This document shows positions 53,151-62,594 of a stretch of 64,000 nt of DNA, piece by piece. Where the stretch lies: contig NZ_LNUA01000011.1 of assembly GCF_009764355.1 (NCBI RefSeq), positions 124,001-188,000 of the forward strand, given 5' to 3'. Source of the stretch: Companilactobacillus bobalius (lineage in GTDB: Bacteria; Bacillota; Bacilli; Lactobacillales; Lactobacillaceae). Every line of letters starts with the position of its first letter. The stretch's first letter is position 1. The translations under genes were made by a program, and so were the position numbers. The notes beneath the pieces were generated by a model that had not been told where the DNA came from, did not search any database, and saw nothing but the letters and a program-made list of their open reading frames with translations.

Positions 53151-55427
53151 ATGACGGTTAAAAAAATCACACTCAACACAGAGAAAAAAACACCGATTTA
53201 TGAGTACCCGATTACTCTACGTCAAGGAGATACATCAATTCAGATTCCTGTTGATCTTGAGGAGGATTTTAGTGAAAAGGATTTAACGAAAACTAAATTA
53301 GGATTCTATTCAGATAAACCAGATGCAACAACGATTGAAGATGATGAACAAAGTCATTTTCAAATTGGTGCTGATAAGAAGTCATTTACGTATACGTTTC
53401 CTGATGAACTAACTGATGCCTCAGGATCAACAACCAATACGTACTTTAAGATTGGTAATGATTCTACCTCCAACTTCTATATCCATATTTTGACCAAAGC
53501 CGGCATGGAGAAACTGGAGTCGGGAGATTATATTTCTAAAGTTGATAGAATATTTAACCATGTTATGTCGGATTACACTGCTATCAATGACCTTGCTGAA
53601 ACCGGTAAAGGAACATTTGATACAGCATTAGCGGCTTCTAAAAAACAAATGAAAGATTTAATGGATAATCTTAATGCTAAATATGTTCAGTTTATTAACT
53701 CCAAGACCACTGAATTTAAAACTTATTTAGCTAATCTGGACAAGCAAGCAGCTGATGTTAAAAATAAATATACCGCTTTGAAAACTCAACTAGATGCCTT
53801 AGAAGTTCCTGAAATTGGAACTAGAAACTATCTTTTAAATTCATTAAAGGAAGTTTTTTATGCCGGTCAAAATATACAAAATCAAGTAATTTATCCTTGG
53901 ACCTTTTCTTTTGGACAAATAAGTGGAAATGCTGTTGTTAATCAAATAGCTACTTTCAGTGTAGATTGGAGGGTAGATAAGGTAACTACTACTGGGTATA
54001 TGGTTCCTCAAGTAAATGCAAAACCTTGGCAGATAAATGGAGAAAATCAAATTAAACCAACAGCTGAAAAAATGTCAGGGCACTATACTTATACATTTAG
54101 AATTACTGAGGATTTGAGCAATTCGTTATCGACAATGTTAGGGTTTCAAGTTAACTACATTGATGGAACCATTAGGTTTAAAAATGCTCAATTAAAACTC
54201 AGTAACGTTGAAACAGATTTGACCATTGCTCAAGAAGATTTTTTAAATGACACATATAATTTGCTTCCAGACTCTAAAGAAATGACTTCTTGGGTTAAAA
54301 AAATGACCTCAGTTGAGCTTCAACAAGATACTGATGGATACAATATGATTCACATGTTTGGAAATTATTCATCATACTATACAGTCGTCTCACTAAAAAA
54401 GGGAAAAGAGTATACCTTTAGTGGTGATTTTAAGATGTACAATAATGGGCCAATATCACTTGTTTTTTATATAAGTGATTTGGACAATCCTGATAGTGAT
54501 GTTCAAGGGATAATAATTTCAGATGTTGGAGTTAAGTCGTGGACTAGAATGTCAGTAACCTTTGAAAATAAATATATGATTCAAAACGCTATGGTGAGGG
54601 TAGAGGCTCATGGAAATTGGGAAGGAATTGGAGGTTCTGTTTTTGCTAAAAAATTGCAATTAGAGCCAGGCTTGACATCACGTCCTTGGGGCCCTAATCC
54701 TTTAGATCCAATGGTTTTACAAAAATCTAAAATTACGGCTGATAATGGTTCTTTTGAAATAGCACTCCTTAATAATGAGAATAAAGATTTTAAGGAATTA
54801 ATAACAAAATTACCATTAGGTTTTCATACTATATATTGTCAGGCAGGAGTTAAAAATAATCCTAGTGGCGATAGTATGTCAGTTAGAGGATGGGTTCATA
54901 TTACTGATTCAGATCCGAACGGATACTCATTGGGATATGGGTATTTTGTAGAAACTGGGTCAGGACCTGTTAAAGCCTGGACGGTCTCGGTTAATTGCCC
55001 ACAAGGAGCTACCGCATTCGATTCATATGTGGTGTTTAATGAAATAATCACTATTACCAGTTCGGGAAGTGTTTTTAAATCAGGCAATCAGATTCTTACA
55101 AAAGATTCCAATTGGGATGATTATGTAAATCCTGGGATATACCTGGTTCAAGGTGCCAGCGGTGGTAATAACATACCTACTAGTGCTGGGAACACTTGGG
55201 GCTATTTAATGGTTCTAAATGGTTCACCATCAGGAGGGGCAGTCCAAATATACTATAACTGTGTTGATACACCAGTTGCTCTTTATATGCGTGGAACTCG
55301 TGGCACTCCTTTGACCTGGAGTCCATGGATTAAATTAACAACACTAGATTCATTAAATGGAAAAGCTTTAAAACTCAAAGACTCTGCAGGCAAAGAAATA
55401 ACTTATACAATCACAGGTCTAAGTTAG
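53151..55427 (+). CDS. BppU-type baseplate/receptor-binding protein 1
   Basis: 758 residues. N-terminal BppU domain (PITLRQGDTSIQIPVDLEED to about 150), a coiled coil (150-225), then two carbohydrate-binding-like beta domains and a C-terminal pyocin-knob-like part (NPGIYLVQGASGGNNIPTSA). A likely host-range determinant. Confidence 0.85.
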   Translation: MTVKKITLNTEKKTPIYEYPITLRQGDTSIQIPVDLEEDFSEKDLTKTKLGFYSDKPDATTIEDDEQSHFQIGADKKSFTYTFPDELTDASGSTTNTYFKIGNDSTSNFYIHILTKAGMEKLESGDYISKVDRIFNHVMSDYTAINDLAETGKGTFDTALAASKKQMKDLMDNLNAKYVQFINSKTTEFKTYLANLDKQAADVKNKYTALKTQLDALEVPEIGTRNYLLNSLKEVFYAGQNIQNQVIYPWTFSFGQISGNAVVNQIATFSVDWRVDKVTTTGYMVPQVNAKPWQINGENQIKPTAEKMSGHYTYTFRITEDLSNSLSTMLGFQVNYIDGTIRFKNAQLKLSNVETDLTIAQEDFLNDTYNLLPDSKEMTSWVKKMTSVELQQDTDGYNMIHMFGNYSSYYTVVSLKKGKEYTFSGDFKMYNNGPISLVFYISDLDNPDSDVQGIIISDVGVKSWTRMSVTFENKYMIQNAMVRVEAHGNWEGIGGSVFAKKLQLEPGLTSRPWGPNPLDPMVLQKSKITADNGSFEIALLNNENKDFKELITKLPLGFHTIYCQAGVKNNPSGDSMSVRGWVHITDSDPNGYSLGYGYFVETGSGPVKAWTVSVNCPQGATAFDSYVVFNEIITITSSGSVFKSGNQILTKDSNWDDYVNPGIYLVQGASGGNNIPTSAGNTWGYLMVLNGSPSGGAVQIYYNCVDTPVALYMRGTRGTPLTWSPWIKLTTLDSLNGKALKLKDSAGKEITYTITGLS

Positions 55428-55437
55428 GAGGTAGAAA

Positions 55438-56982
55438 ATGAAGCTAGAAACTTATAAAGCATTACCAATTAATCGAAGTCCAATTCGATTACTGAAGCGT
55501 GATTATTTAGCAAGAATGGATTTTGACCTTGTTGGTTTCCCATCCGGTACTGTTATTAAATTCAAAGCCTTACTTCCAGATGGTCAAGAATATGAAGACA
55601 ACGATTCATCTCACTTTAGAATTTTAGGCAGTCAATTAACATATCGAATTCCAAGAAGTTTAAGTGAAAGCTCTGGCAGTTTAGTCAGTGCTTTTTTTGT
55701 TATCAATAATATAGAGAGTTCAAGGCTACTAATTCACATCACAGAACCAAACGACATCAAATCAAATAATTACATTGGTCAAATGGATCGCATTATGAAT
55801 CATGTTCTGTCAGATGCAATTTTAATTAATGAAATTTCGACTAATGGGTCAGGAATTATTGATGCTAAAACAGATGAGCTAATTAAACAGATCACTGATT
55901 GGACAAACACCACATTAGCAAAGGTTAAGACAACTGTTAGTAGTTCTCTGGCATCTATTGCTGATGTCAGAGCCGTAATTGATAAAGAGATTGACGTTGA
56001 TAGAAATAACTTTACAAGCAAAATGACTGATGTCCAATCAAACATTAATAAGGCTAATGAAACGATGCAATCTCTAACTAAAACGCTTGATGCAACTAAA
56101 GCTGAAGTAAATAAGATTGATGTTGTTCAAATGCAAAATGATGCTAAATCTGCTAAAGATGCTGCTAATGCAATTCAAAGCAAAATGGGGAATGTTCCCA
56201 CTGGTTCAACTGTTATGAGTGAAATTAGCAAAGCTCAATTGGTAACTGGTGCGACCGTTAATGGTAAAGACGTTGCCATCAGTAATAAGAGGTTACAAAT
56301 TACATTGCCTAACCCAGACCTAAGTTCATATGTAAAAACCTCAACATTGAATTCATATGCTAAGACAACAGATGTTGATACGAAATTAAAAGATTATGCA
56401 AAAAAAGGTGAAATAGTCACTGAAGGAACGATAGTAACTAAGACACCTTTATATAGAAGTACGAATTTGTGGGTACAAAGTAAGAATAATTGGCAAAATC
56501 CGAAGGATATGAGTGGTGGATCATCATTCCAACTAGACACTGACTTTAAACCTAGCGATTTAAAAAATGGCATTTTTATAGGAATTGACAAACATTTAAT
56601 AACTGATAATACAACATATCCCGTTGCTTATATGCCTTCACTTTCTGGATTAATTATCCCTAAAGATATTGCTAAGTTTAGTGAAACTAATTTTTATTAT
56701 TTTATTAGTAAAGAAGAAATTCAGGCAGCCCTTATAGCTGGAAATTACATACTAGTTAATGAACCACTTGATGGAAGTGTTTTAAGAGATAGAGACGGTA
56801 ATTTAGCGGGAGTAAGTAGTTGGAATGGTGATAGAGGTCAAATTAAATTAGTTTTCGGTGATTCTAATGATGGAAAAATTGAAAATTTATTTATTCAAGT
56901 ATGGCTACCATCAATTAAGTATTCCAGTTTGACAATTAATGTTATGAGCTTTCCAGTAATAGATGAAGTAATTGCAGTTTAA
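55438..56982 (+). CDS. BppU-type baseplate protein 2
   Basis: 514 residues. The N-terminus again follows the BppU plan (SGTVIKFKALLPDGQEYEDN; KSNNYIGQMDRIMNHVLSDA, compare SKVDRIFNHVMSD in protein 1). A coiled coil at 150-260 and a different C-terminal head follow, so the phage may carry two adhesins. Confidence 0.82.
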   Translation: MKLETYKALPINRSPIRLLKRDYLARMDFDLVGFPSGTVIKFKALLPDGQEYEDNDSSHFRILGSQLTYRIPRSLSESSGSLVSAFFVINNIESSRLLIHITEPNDIKSNNYIGQMDRIMNHVLSDAILINEISTNGSGIIDAKTDELIKQITDWTNTTLAKVKTTVSSSLASIADVRAVIDKEIDVDRNNFTSKMTDVQSNINKANETMQSLTKTLDATKAEVNKIDVVQMQNDAKSAKDAANAIQSKMGNVPTGSTVMSEISKAQLVTGATVNGKDVAISNKRLQITLPNPDLSSYVKTSTLNSYAKTTDVDTKLKDYAKKGEIVTEGTIVTKTPLYRSTNLWVQSKNNWQNPKDMSGGSSFQLDTDFKPSDLKNGIFIGIDKHLITDNTTYPVAYMPSLSGLIIPKDIAKFSETNFYYFISKEEIQAALIAGNYILVNEPLDGSVLRDRDGNLAGVSSWNGDRGQIKLVFGDSNDGKIENLFIQVWLPSIKYSSLTINVMSFPVIDEVIAV

Positions 56983-57000
56983 AGAAAGAAGTGATGTGAA

Positions 57001-57381
57001 TTGAGATATTTGAAAAAGAACCATTCGTGGTTCCTTACAGGGATGGAAACCTTAGCGTTAGGATTAATATTCCTTGGAACTGGTAATTTTATTGATAGAC
57101 CATCAGCAGCCCCAACATTTATCGCTACTGTGGATGATCCACCATTTGCTATAGCATTGATAATTATTGGGCTATACGTGATGTTTTCTTGTTTAGGAGT
57201 TTTAACAAAGTCGGTAAAAGACATTATTGTATTTTTACTCCTTTTTGTTTGGACTTTCTATCTAATTATCTTTGCGATTCATGATTTTAATGCCCCCGTT
57301 TTAATGCCAAAATTTACCACTATATTTATCTTGTTTATAGATATTCGAATACTCTTTGAAGCATTTTGGAGTGAACCTTAG
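57001..57381 (+). CDS. Four-span membrane protein of the lysis region
   Basis: 126 residues from TTG with GAAGTGATG upstream. Four hydrophobic segments (METLALGLIFLGTGNF; AIALIIIGLYVMFSCLG; DIIVFLLLFVWTFYLIIF; TTIFILFIDIRILF). Could be a holin-like or anchoring protein. Confidence 0.65.
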   Translation: MRYLKKNHSWFLTGMETLALGLIFLGTGNFIDRPSAAPTFIATVDDPPFAIALIIIGLYVMFSCLGVLTKSVKDIIVFLLLFVWTFYLIIFAIHDFNAPVLMPKFTTIFILFIDIRILFEAFWSEP

Positions 57382-57689
57382 TGGGTCAGGAAACGATAAG
57401 AACTTTACTATCTGCTATTAGTGGGGCGGTAATAACGGGGATTTTTGGTGTGTGGTTACAACGGTTGAAAAATCAGGGATCTAATGAAGGTGTCTATGCG
57501 GATCACACGAATGACCTTTTCGAAAGATTGGATAGAATTACTAATGAACGTGATGATTTAAAAGAACAAGTAATTGAATTGAAAGCGCAAGTTCAAAAGT
57601 TAAATAGTGTGATTGATTCATTGAATAAACAAATGGGGAGTCTTACTTCTCAAGTAAGTAAGTTCACCGAGCAGGAAGAGGAAAAATAA
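57381..57689 (+). CDS. Membrane-anchored coiled-coil lysis-region protein
   Basis: 102 residues from GTG 57381, overlapping the previous stop codon by one base. One N-terminal span (LLSAISGAVITGIFGVW), then a long coiled coil (RITNERDDLKEQVIELKAQV). Confidence 0.65.
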   Translation: MGQETIRTLLSAISGAVITGIFGVWLQRLKNQGSNEGVYADHTNDLFERLDRITNERDDLKEQVIELKAQVQKLNSVIDSLNKQMGSLTSQVSKFTEQEEEK

Positions 57690-57980
57690 ATGCAAATTAT
57701 TGAAGGATTAAATTTGATTGATGTAGCACAGCTAACAGTCATTGCTATCTTGTGTTATGTATTAACAAACTCAGTTAAAAATACGAAGACCATTGACAGC
57801 AAATGGATGCCGTTTGTATCAATGGGTTTAGGACTGGTGTTGGCAATTGTAACAGCACTAGTATTTCACGATAAGGAAATTGGAAAAGCAATTATTGCTG
57901 GTTTATTAATTGGTGGTTGGACATCAGGGATGTTTGATGGAGTTCAAGGATTTTTAAATGACGGAGGAAAATCTGAATGA
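57690..57980 (+). CDS. Holin
   Basis: 96 residues with three hydrophobic segments (DVAQLTVIAILCYVLTNSV; FVSMGLGLVLAIVTALVF; AIIAGLLIGGWTSGMFDG) and a charged C-terminus, directly before the endolysin (ATGA overlap). Holin of the lactic-phage kind; forms holes at lysis. Confidence 0.85.
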   Translation: MQIIEGLNLIDVAQLTVIAILCYVLTNSVKNTKTIDSKWMPFVSMGLGLVLAIVTALVFHDKEIGKAIIAGLLIGGWTSGMFDGVQGFLNDGGKSE

Positions 57981-59101
57981 AAAAAAGAAAAATAACATAT
58001 ATTGTAGGTCTGCTTGCCGCAGGTCTATTTTTTTGCACAACAAATGTGGATGCTGCACGAACTGACATTGTTGATGTATCTAATCACAATGGGTATATGA
58101 CTGTGGCTAATTTTCAAGATATGCTAAATAATTATGGTGTTAAATCAGTGATTACTAAAATTTCTGAAGGTATTTACTACCATGATTACACAGCAGCTAA
58201 TAATATTAATACTGCTCAAAAGGCAGGACTTTATATCAATGGCTATCATTTTGCACGATACACTAGTGTTCAAGGTGCGATTGCTGAGGCAAACTATGCT
58301 GCTACAATGGCTAAATCAGACGGTCTACCAATTGGTTCTGTATTAGTTACAGATGTTGAAGCTGAACAGCAAAATGGATTAAGTCGTGCTCAGAATAATG
58401 CTAATAACAAAGCTTTTATGGATCAAGTGGCTAAATATGGATATCGCTCAGATATTTATACTATGTCTAGTTGGTTAGGAAATAAGATGGATATTAATTC
58501 TGGAGGCTGGATTGCAAGTTATCCTTATAATGCTTCGGGAAAAAATTGGTATTCAAATACTCATGCTTGGCAGTGGGGGAGTACATATCGCTTTAACGGG
58601 AGCTATGGTAATTTTGATGTTTCTCAAAGCTATGATGACTTTTATACAGCCAATCAATCTGCTAAAGTTGATCCACGACAAACAATCAGTAATGTTGTTT
58701 CTGTAAAAGGAAACGACTATAAGGCTTATACGACCTATAAAGCTGATGGAACTCCAAATGTTGGAACAAATGTAGTTTCCGCTACGGATTGGCTATCTGG
58801 TGGTATCAAAGTAATTAATATGAAGCCTTATTTCTTAATTGGTGGAAACATTTATCTTCCACAATCATCAACAATTTTCAAAGAAAAGGTAGTTGTTAAT
58901 TATAGTTCTGACTATGGCGTTCTTGCGTATACTTCAAAGGGGCAATCTATTAAGGATTCAAATAAAACATTTAAAGGTGGTACAGAATGGAAAACTTTTG
59001 ATACTTTGTATGATATTCCTAATGTCGGCTGGTGCTATAAGGTTGCTACTGATATGTATATTCCATTAAATTATATGCAGGGATCAGGATTTAAAGGTTA
59101 G
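57977..59101 (+). CDS. Secreted GH25 endolysin with SLAP-like C-terminus
   Basis: 374 residues: a signal peptide (RKITYIVGLLAAGLFFCTTN, cleavage after VDA), a GH25 muramidase domain with Asp in DVSNHNG and Glu in VTDVEAEQQ, and from about 235 a SLAP-like wall-binding region. It cleaves peptidoglycan. Export by the host secretion route is implied, so the holin would set timing more than give passage. Confidence 0.92.
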   Translation: MKKRKITYIVGLLAAGLFFCTTNVDAARTDIVDVSNHNGYMTVANFQDMLNNYGVKSVITKISEGIYYHDYTAANNINTAQKAGLYINGYHFARYTSVQGAIAEANYAATMAKSDGLPIGSVLVTDVEAEQQNGLSRAQNNANNKAFMDQVAKYGYRSDIYTMSSWLGNKMDINSGGWIASYPYNASGKNWYSNTHAWQWGSTYRFNGSYGNFDVSQSYDDFYTANQSAKVDPRQTISNVVSVKGNDYKAYTTYKADGTPNVGTNVVSATDWLSGGIKVINMKPYFLIGGNIYLPQSSTIFKEKVVVNYSSDYGVLAYTSKGQSIKDSNKTFKGGTEWKTFDTLYDIPNVGWCYKVATDMYIPLNYMQGSGFKG

Positions 59102-59192
59102 TTTCGACATTTCATTAAAAGTGCATAAAGATATTACCAAAGTTAATTGCTATATTTAAAGAGTACAATTTGATTATTTTTTTGACGATAGT

Positions 59193-59226
59193 AAAAAGCT
59201 CTCACTCTAACAGGTGAGAGCTTTTC
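59193..59226 (+). terminator. Terminator of the late operon
   Basis: AGCTCTCAC/GTGAGAGCT hairpin with A5 before and T4 after, usable in both directions. From here to attR (about 410 bases) no gene is supported. Confidence 0.85.
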
Positions 59227-59347
59227 TTATTTGAGTTTATTTTCGCGTTCATCCAATAAATTACGAAGTTCCTTAATGTCATCGATGTTTGATCTATTTT
59301 TAATAAAGTATAAAATATATTTTTCCCTTAGAACCATGGTTAAAAAA

Positions 59348-59376
59348 CAGACTATTCAGAAATATTGAATAGTCTG
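59348..59376. terminator. Hairpin near the right prophage end
   Basis: CAGACTATTC/GAATAGTCTG hairpin; T6 follows only on the minus strand, a weaker CTTTT on the plus strand. Confidence 0.5.
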
Positions 59377-59583
59377 CTTTTAGATGATTTCATTTGAATG
59401 AGTTCTGCATTTTAATTATTATTTAATTTAATCTTGAATGACTTGGTTTAAGAAAGAATCAAAAGTAAAAGATTAAGAGGTTTAATAAATATCCCTTCAT
59501 CTTTGAAGAATAGATAAACTAACTGGCAAATGAACTGATTAATTGTAGGCAGGGGTCAACCCTTTACCGACTGATTTTCAGAA

Positions 59584-59606
59584 GGTGCACCTTTGGTGCA
59601 CTTTTG
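59584..59606. repeat. Putative integrase arm-type site, right
   Basis: GGTGCACCTTTGGTGCACTT and a few more bases, 33 bases before attR. Same plan as the left sites (GGTCAC-CTTT-GGTCAC) with GC inserted in each half. Confidence 0.5.
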
Positions 59607-59638
59607 TTGCTTGAGACCCTATGTAATAGGAAGGAACT

Positions 59639-59658
59639 ACCCCGATCACCGGTATTAA
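59639..59658. repeat. attR core (20-bp direct repeat)
   Basis: Identical to attL at 19987-20006. It leaves a short tRNA-Leu 3' fragment with no 5' part. Confidence 0.93.
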
Positions 59659-59674
59659 GCGATTAATATCAGTT

Positions 59675-59714
59675 AGCTCTAATCATTGTTAAATCAATGG
59701 TTAGAGCTTTTTTT
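59675..59714 (+). terminator. Original host terminator of tRNA-Leu
   Basis: AGCTCTAATCATTG/CAATGGTTAGAGCT hairpin plus T7. Homologous to 20044-20083 with paired changes; now orphaned by the prophage. Confidence 0.8.
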
Positions 59715-59831
59715 GTAGATTTATTAAAAATAAGTATTTGAAATACTAAATTAAACTATTGTAAATGACTGAGTAAGGTGTTTTAATATATTCGAGAGCA
59801 ACGATATTGCTTTTTATTTTTCAAATCTTTT

Positions 59832-59856
59832 AAAAAGTATAATTAATACTTTTTTT
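59832..59856. promoter_or_regulatory. Inverted repeat over the -10 of the methyltransferase/sigma operon
   Basis: AAAAAGTAT and ATACTTTTT flank five bases; TATAAT lies at 59838-59843 inside it. No good -35 is found. It could be an operator. Confidence 0.45.
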
Positions 59857-59874
59857 GAAACAAAAGGTGAAATA

Positions 59875-61719
59875 ATGATAACAGAAAAAGAGAGAGTACG
59901 TGGTAGATTAAGAAGAACCCTTACTCAAGTTGGTTTCGATATACCAGATTTAGAAAAATGTATTTTTATTGTAGCAATCTCTTATCTATCAAGCAGCGGT
60001 AGATGTAAATTATCTAAAAATGGAATTAGTCGAAATTTTTCTCAATTAATAGATTCTAAGGATATTGAGGTGTTAGAACCGGTTATTCCAGTAATCGAAC
60101 TTGTAACAGATAATATTTCCTCGGACATTTATCAGCATATTGTCGATTGTGTTGATGAAATGAATGGAGAAGATATAGGATTATTTGTCCAAGAATATTT
60201 CAATGTGAACTCTAGACGTCTATACGATGAAATTGAAACGCCTAATGATATAAATGATTTATTGGTAAGATTAGCTAATATAAGAGCAAACGATACCGTT
60301 TTAGACCCTAGTTGTGGAATTGGGGGGACTTTACTTACAATCATTAAAAATAATCCTCAACAGCGTGTATATGGCCAGGATATAAACCCACTACGTGTCG
60401 CTATTGCAGAGATGTTATTAGATATTAATGGTTCAACGAATCATCAGCTTTTTGTGGGTGACACTTTATCAGATCCCCAATATGTTGAAGATGGTAAATT
60501 GATGAAATTTGATGTAGTGATTACGGAACCGCCATTTGCCATGCAATTCCCCAGAGGTCTAAATGATATAGATAAGTACGATAGATACTCTTTTGGGAAG
60601 GTTCCATATGGAAAGGCTGATTGGGGCTTTATCATGAATGCTATCAGTTCTTCTAAAAAGTCATCTGGTCGAGTAGTATTATTGCTTCCTACTGGAGTTC
60701 TGTTTAGGGGAGGATTAGAACGAGATATTCGTCATAATGTTTTGAAAGAAGACCTCTTTGAAACGGTAATTTCTTTACCTGGAGGGCTGCTCTTTAATAC
60801 ATCAATTCCGACTAGTGTCTTAGTATTTAATCGAGATAAGACGATTGAGCATAAAAATAAAGTTCTGTTCATAAAGGTTTCTAAGGAGGAAACGTTACAA
60901 ATTCGTCGTAATTTGTGGTTAAAATCAAATGAAATTGAAAAGATTGTAACTACTAACCGTAATTTAACGGAAATAGAAAATTATTCTTTGTTAGTACCAA
61001 TTGATCAAATTTCGGATGACAGTATGATGGTTGAAAGATATATTAAAAAAACGGTGTATAACTTCGACGACAAAAAGTATTTAATTAATTTAATTGATTA
61101 TTATAGCGGGGATACGGTCCCATTAGAGAATATTTCTAAAATAGATCGTGGTTACAATATGATCTCTAAAAATGAAAGTTTGCAGGGGAAATATTGGATC
61201 ATGAGAATTTCAGATATGAATTCGACCGGAATTAGTTATACAAAAATGTCTCGCGGTGACGTTGAGGAACGGACTAAAGTTGATAATTACGAATTACAAA
61301 ACGGTGATATTGTAATGGCCGTTCGTGGTTCATTCAAATTGTTAAAAGTTGAAGATATTCGCCCAAACACATTGATTAATAGCAATTTAGTTAGATTAAG
61401 GGTCAATTCCAGTGTATATGATTCACAATTTTTGAAACTGTTTATAAATAGTCCTATCGGTAGGGCTCAATTAGAAGATATTATGGTAGGTACAACGGTT
61501 CGACAGATACCTATAAAGAGTCTGAGTCAATTTGAAGTACCTAAAGTCGATGTAGATAAACAAAAGAAATTTGTTCAAGATTATTTACATAAAAGTGATG
61601 AAATTAAGGTAAAAATGAGGCAATTACAAGATTTACAAGATAAATTTAACCAAGAATTGTATCAAAAAATGGGCTTAGGTGGCCTATATCAAGTTGATGA
61701 CGGAGGAAAAGACAAATGA
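59875..61719 (+). CDS. Fused type I-like methyltransferase/specificity protein with EPPF motif
   Basis: 614 residues. An N-terminal helical part (1-110) precedes an N6_Mtase domain with motif I DPSCGIGGTLL (Asp144) and motif IV at 217-221, TEPPF: Glu218 stands where HsdM enzymes have Asn (NPPF). Residues about 400-600 are like one half of an HsdS subunit (target-recognition part and coiled-coil end, KVKMRQLQDLQDKFNQEL). No HsdR gene is in the window. It may methylate weakly, or read a site without modifying it. AAAGGTG before ATG; it overlaps the sigma gene by four bases. Confidence 0.82.
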   Translation: MITEKERVRGRLRRTLTQVGFDIPDLEKCIFIVAISYLSSSGRCKLSKNGISRNFSQLIDSKDIEVLEPVIPVIELVTDNISSDIYQHIVDCVDEMNGEDIGLFVQEYFNVNSRRLYDEIETPNDINDLLVRLANIRANDTVLDPSCGIGGTLLTIIKNNPQQRVYGQDINPLRVAIAEMLLDINGSTNHQLFVGDTLSDPQYVEDGKLMKFDVVITEPPFAMQFPRGLNDIDKYDRYSFGKVPYGKADWGFIMNAISSSKKSSGRVVLLLPTGVLFRGGLERDIRHNVLKEDLFETVISLPGGLLFNTSIPTSVLVFNRDKTIEHKNKVLFIKVSKEETLQIRRNLWLKSNEIEKIVTTNRNLTEIENYSLLVPIDQISDDSMMVERYIKKTVYNFDDKKYLINLIDYYSGDTVPLENISKIDRGYNMISKNESLQGKYWIMRISDMNSTGISYTKMSRGDVEERTKVDNYELQNGDIVMAVRGSFKLLKVEDIRPNTLINSNLVRLRVNSSVYDSQFLKLFINSPIGRAQLEDIMVGTTVRQIPIKSLSQFEVPKVDVDKQKKFVQDYLHKSDEIKVKMRQLQDLQDKFNQELYQKMGLGGLYQVDDGGKDK

Positions 61720-62594
61720 TTTATAATTTCTATGGCTTTATTATAATTTTGAATGATTCAGACAATAAAATGATTTATCGATATGAGAATGTTAAACGTC
61801 CAGATGAAGTCAGTTATAAAAATAATGAACAGTATGTTAAGGAATATAATAATGGAGATGCTGCTGCAATGACCAAGTTGATAAAGGCTAATAGTGGATT
61901 AATTCATAGTTTGGCTGGCCGTTATTCTCATTATTTAGGTTCGAGTCTATCTGAAGAAGATTTGGTTCAGGTTGGCTATATTGGCCTGATGAAGGCCGTT
62001 AAACGATATGATCGTAATCATGATAATAAGTTTTCAACATATGCTTATTGGTGGATCAAAAAAGAAATGTTGAGTGAAAAGGACAGTGTCAATTCAATAA
62101 TCAGAATTCCCAATCATAAAGCAACGGCTGCCAAATTAATTAAGTCACTTCGAAATCAAAGCATGGACCTGTATGGGAAAATAGATGTAGCTTGGATTTG
62201 TCAAAAAGCCGATATTACTAAAAAACAATACCGACGTTTGATACAAGTTGACCAAGAAAAATTGAAACCAATGAGTTTGAACCATCCAATATCCGATAAT
62301 GAAAGCAGTCAATTAGCCGATATTTTACCGGATACAAAACAAAGTATGCAGGCTATTATCGAGAATGATTTTCTAAGAGAAGACCTATACAAACAATTGC
62401 ATCAACGTTTAACTTCAAGAGAAGTTAAGGTTATTATTGAACGCTATGATTTTGATAATCAAGGTCAGCGAACTTTATCGGTAATTGGACAGGAAATAGG
62501 AGTTACTAAAGAACGTGTTCGTCAAATTGAAAAACAGGCTATTGATAAATTACGTGATATAGATGGATTAAAAGACTATTTCTTTAATAATTAA
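61716..62594 (+). CDS. Sigma-70 family RNA polymerase sigma factor
   Basis: 292 residues from ATG 61716 (GGAGG upstream, ATGA overlap). Region 2: HSLAGRYSHYLGSSLSEEDL, QVGYIGLMKAVKRYD, FSTYAYWWIKKEM. Region 3: RIPNHKATAAKLIKSLRNQ. Region 4: LSVIGQEIGVTKERVRQIEK, the helix-turn-helix for the -35. It looks like an alternative factor derived from the RpoD type, not an ECF factor. The tight overlap with a DNA methyltransferase-like gene suggests a joint function. Confidence 0.88.
   Translation: MIYNFYGFIIILNDSDNKMIYRYENVKRPDEVSYKNNEQYVKEYNNGDAAAMTKLIKANSGLIHSLAGRYSHYLGSSLSEEDLVQVGYIGLMKAVKRYDRNHDNKFSTYAYWWIKKEMLSEKDSVNSIIRIPNHKATAAKLIKSLRNQSMDLYGKIDVAWICQKADITKKQYRRLIQVDQEKLKPMSLNHPISDNESSQLADILPDTKQSMQAIIENDFLREDLYKQLHQRLTSREVKVIIERYDFDNQGQRTLSVIGQEIGVTKERVRQIEKQAIDKLRDIDGLKDYFFNN

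Noticed and set aside
59227..59337. 36-residue minus-strand ORF near attR
   Set aside because: No ribosome site, and it lies directly behind a hairpin that would stop minus-strand transcription.
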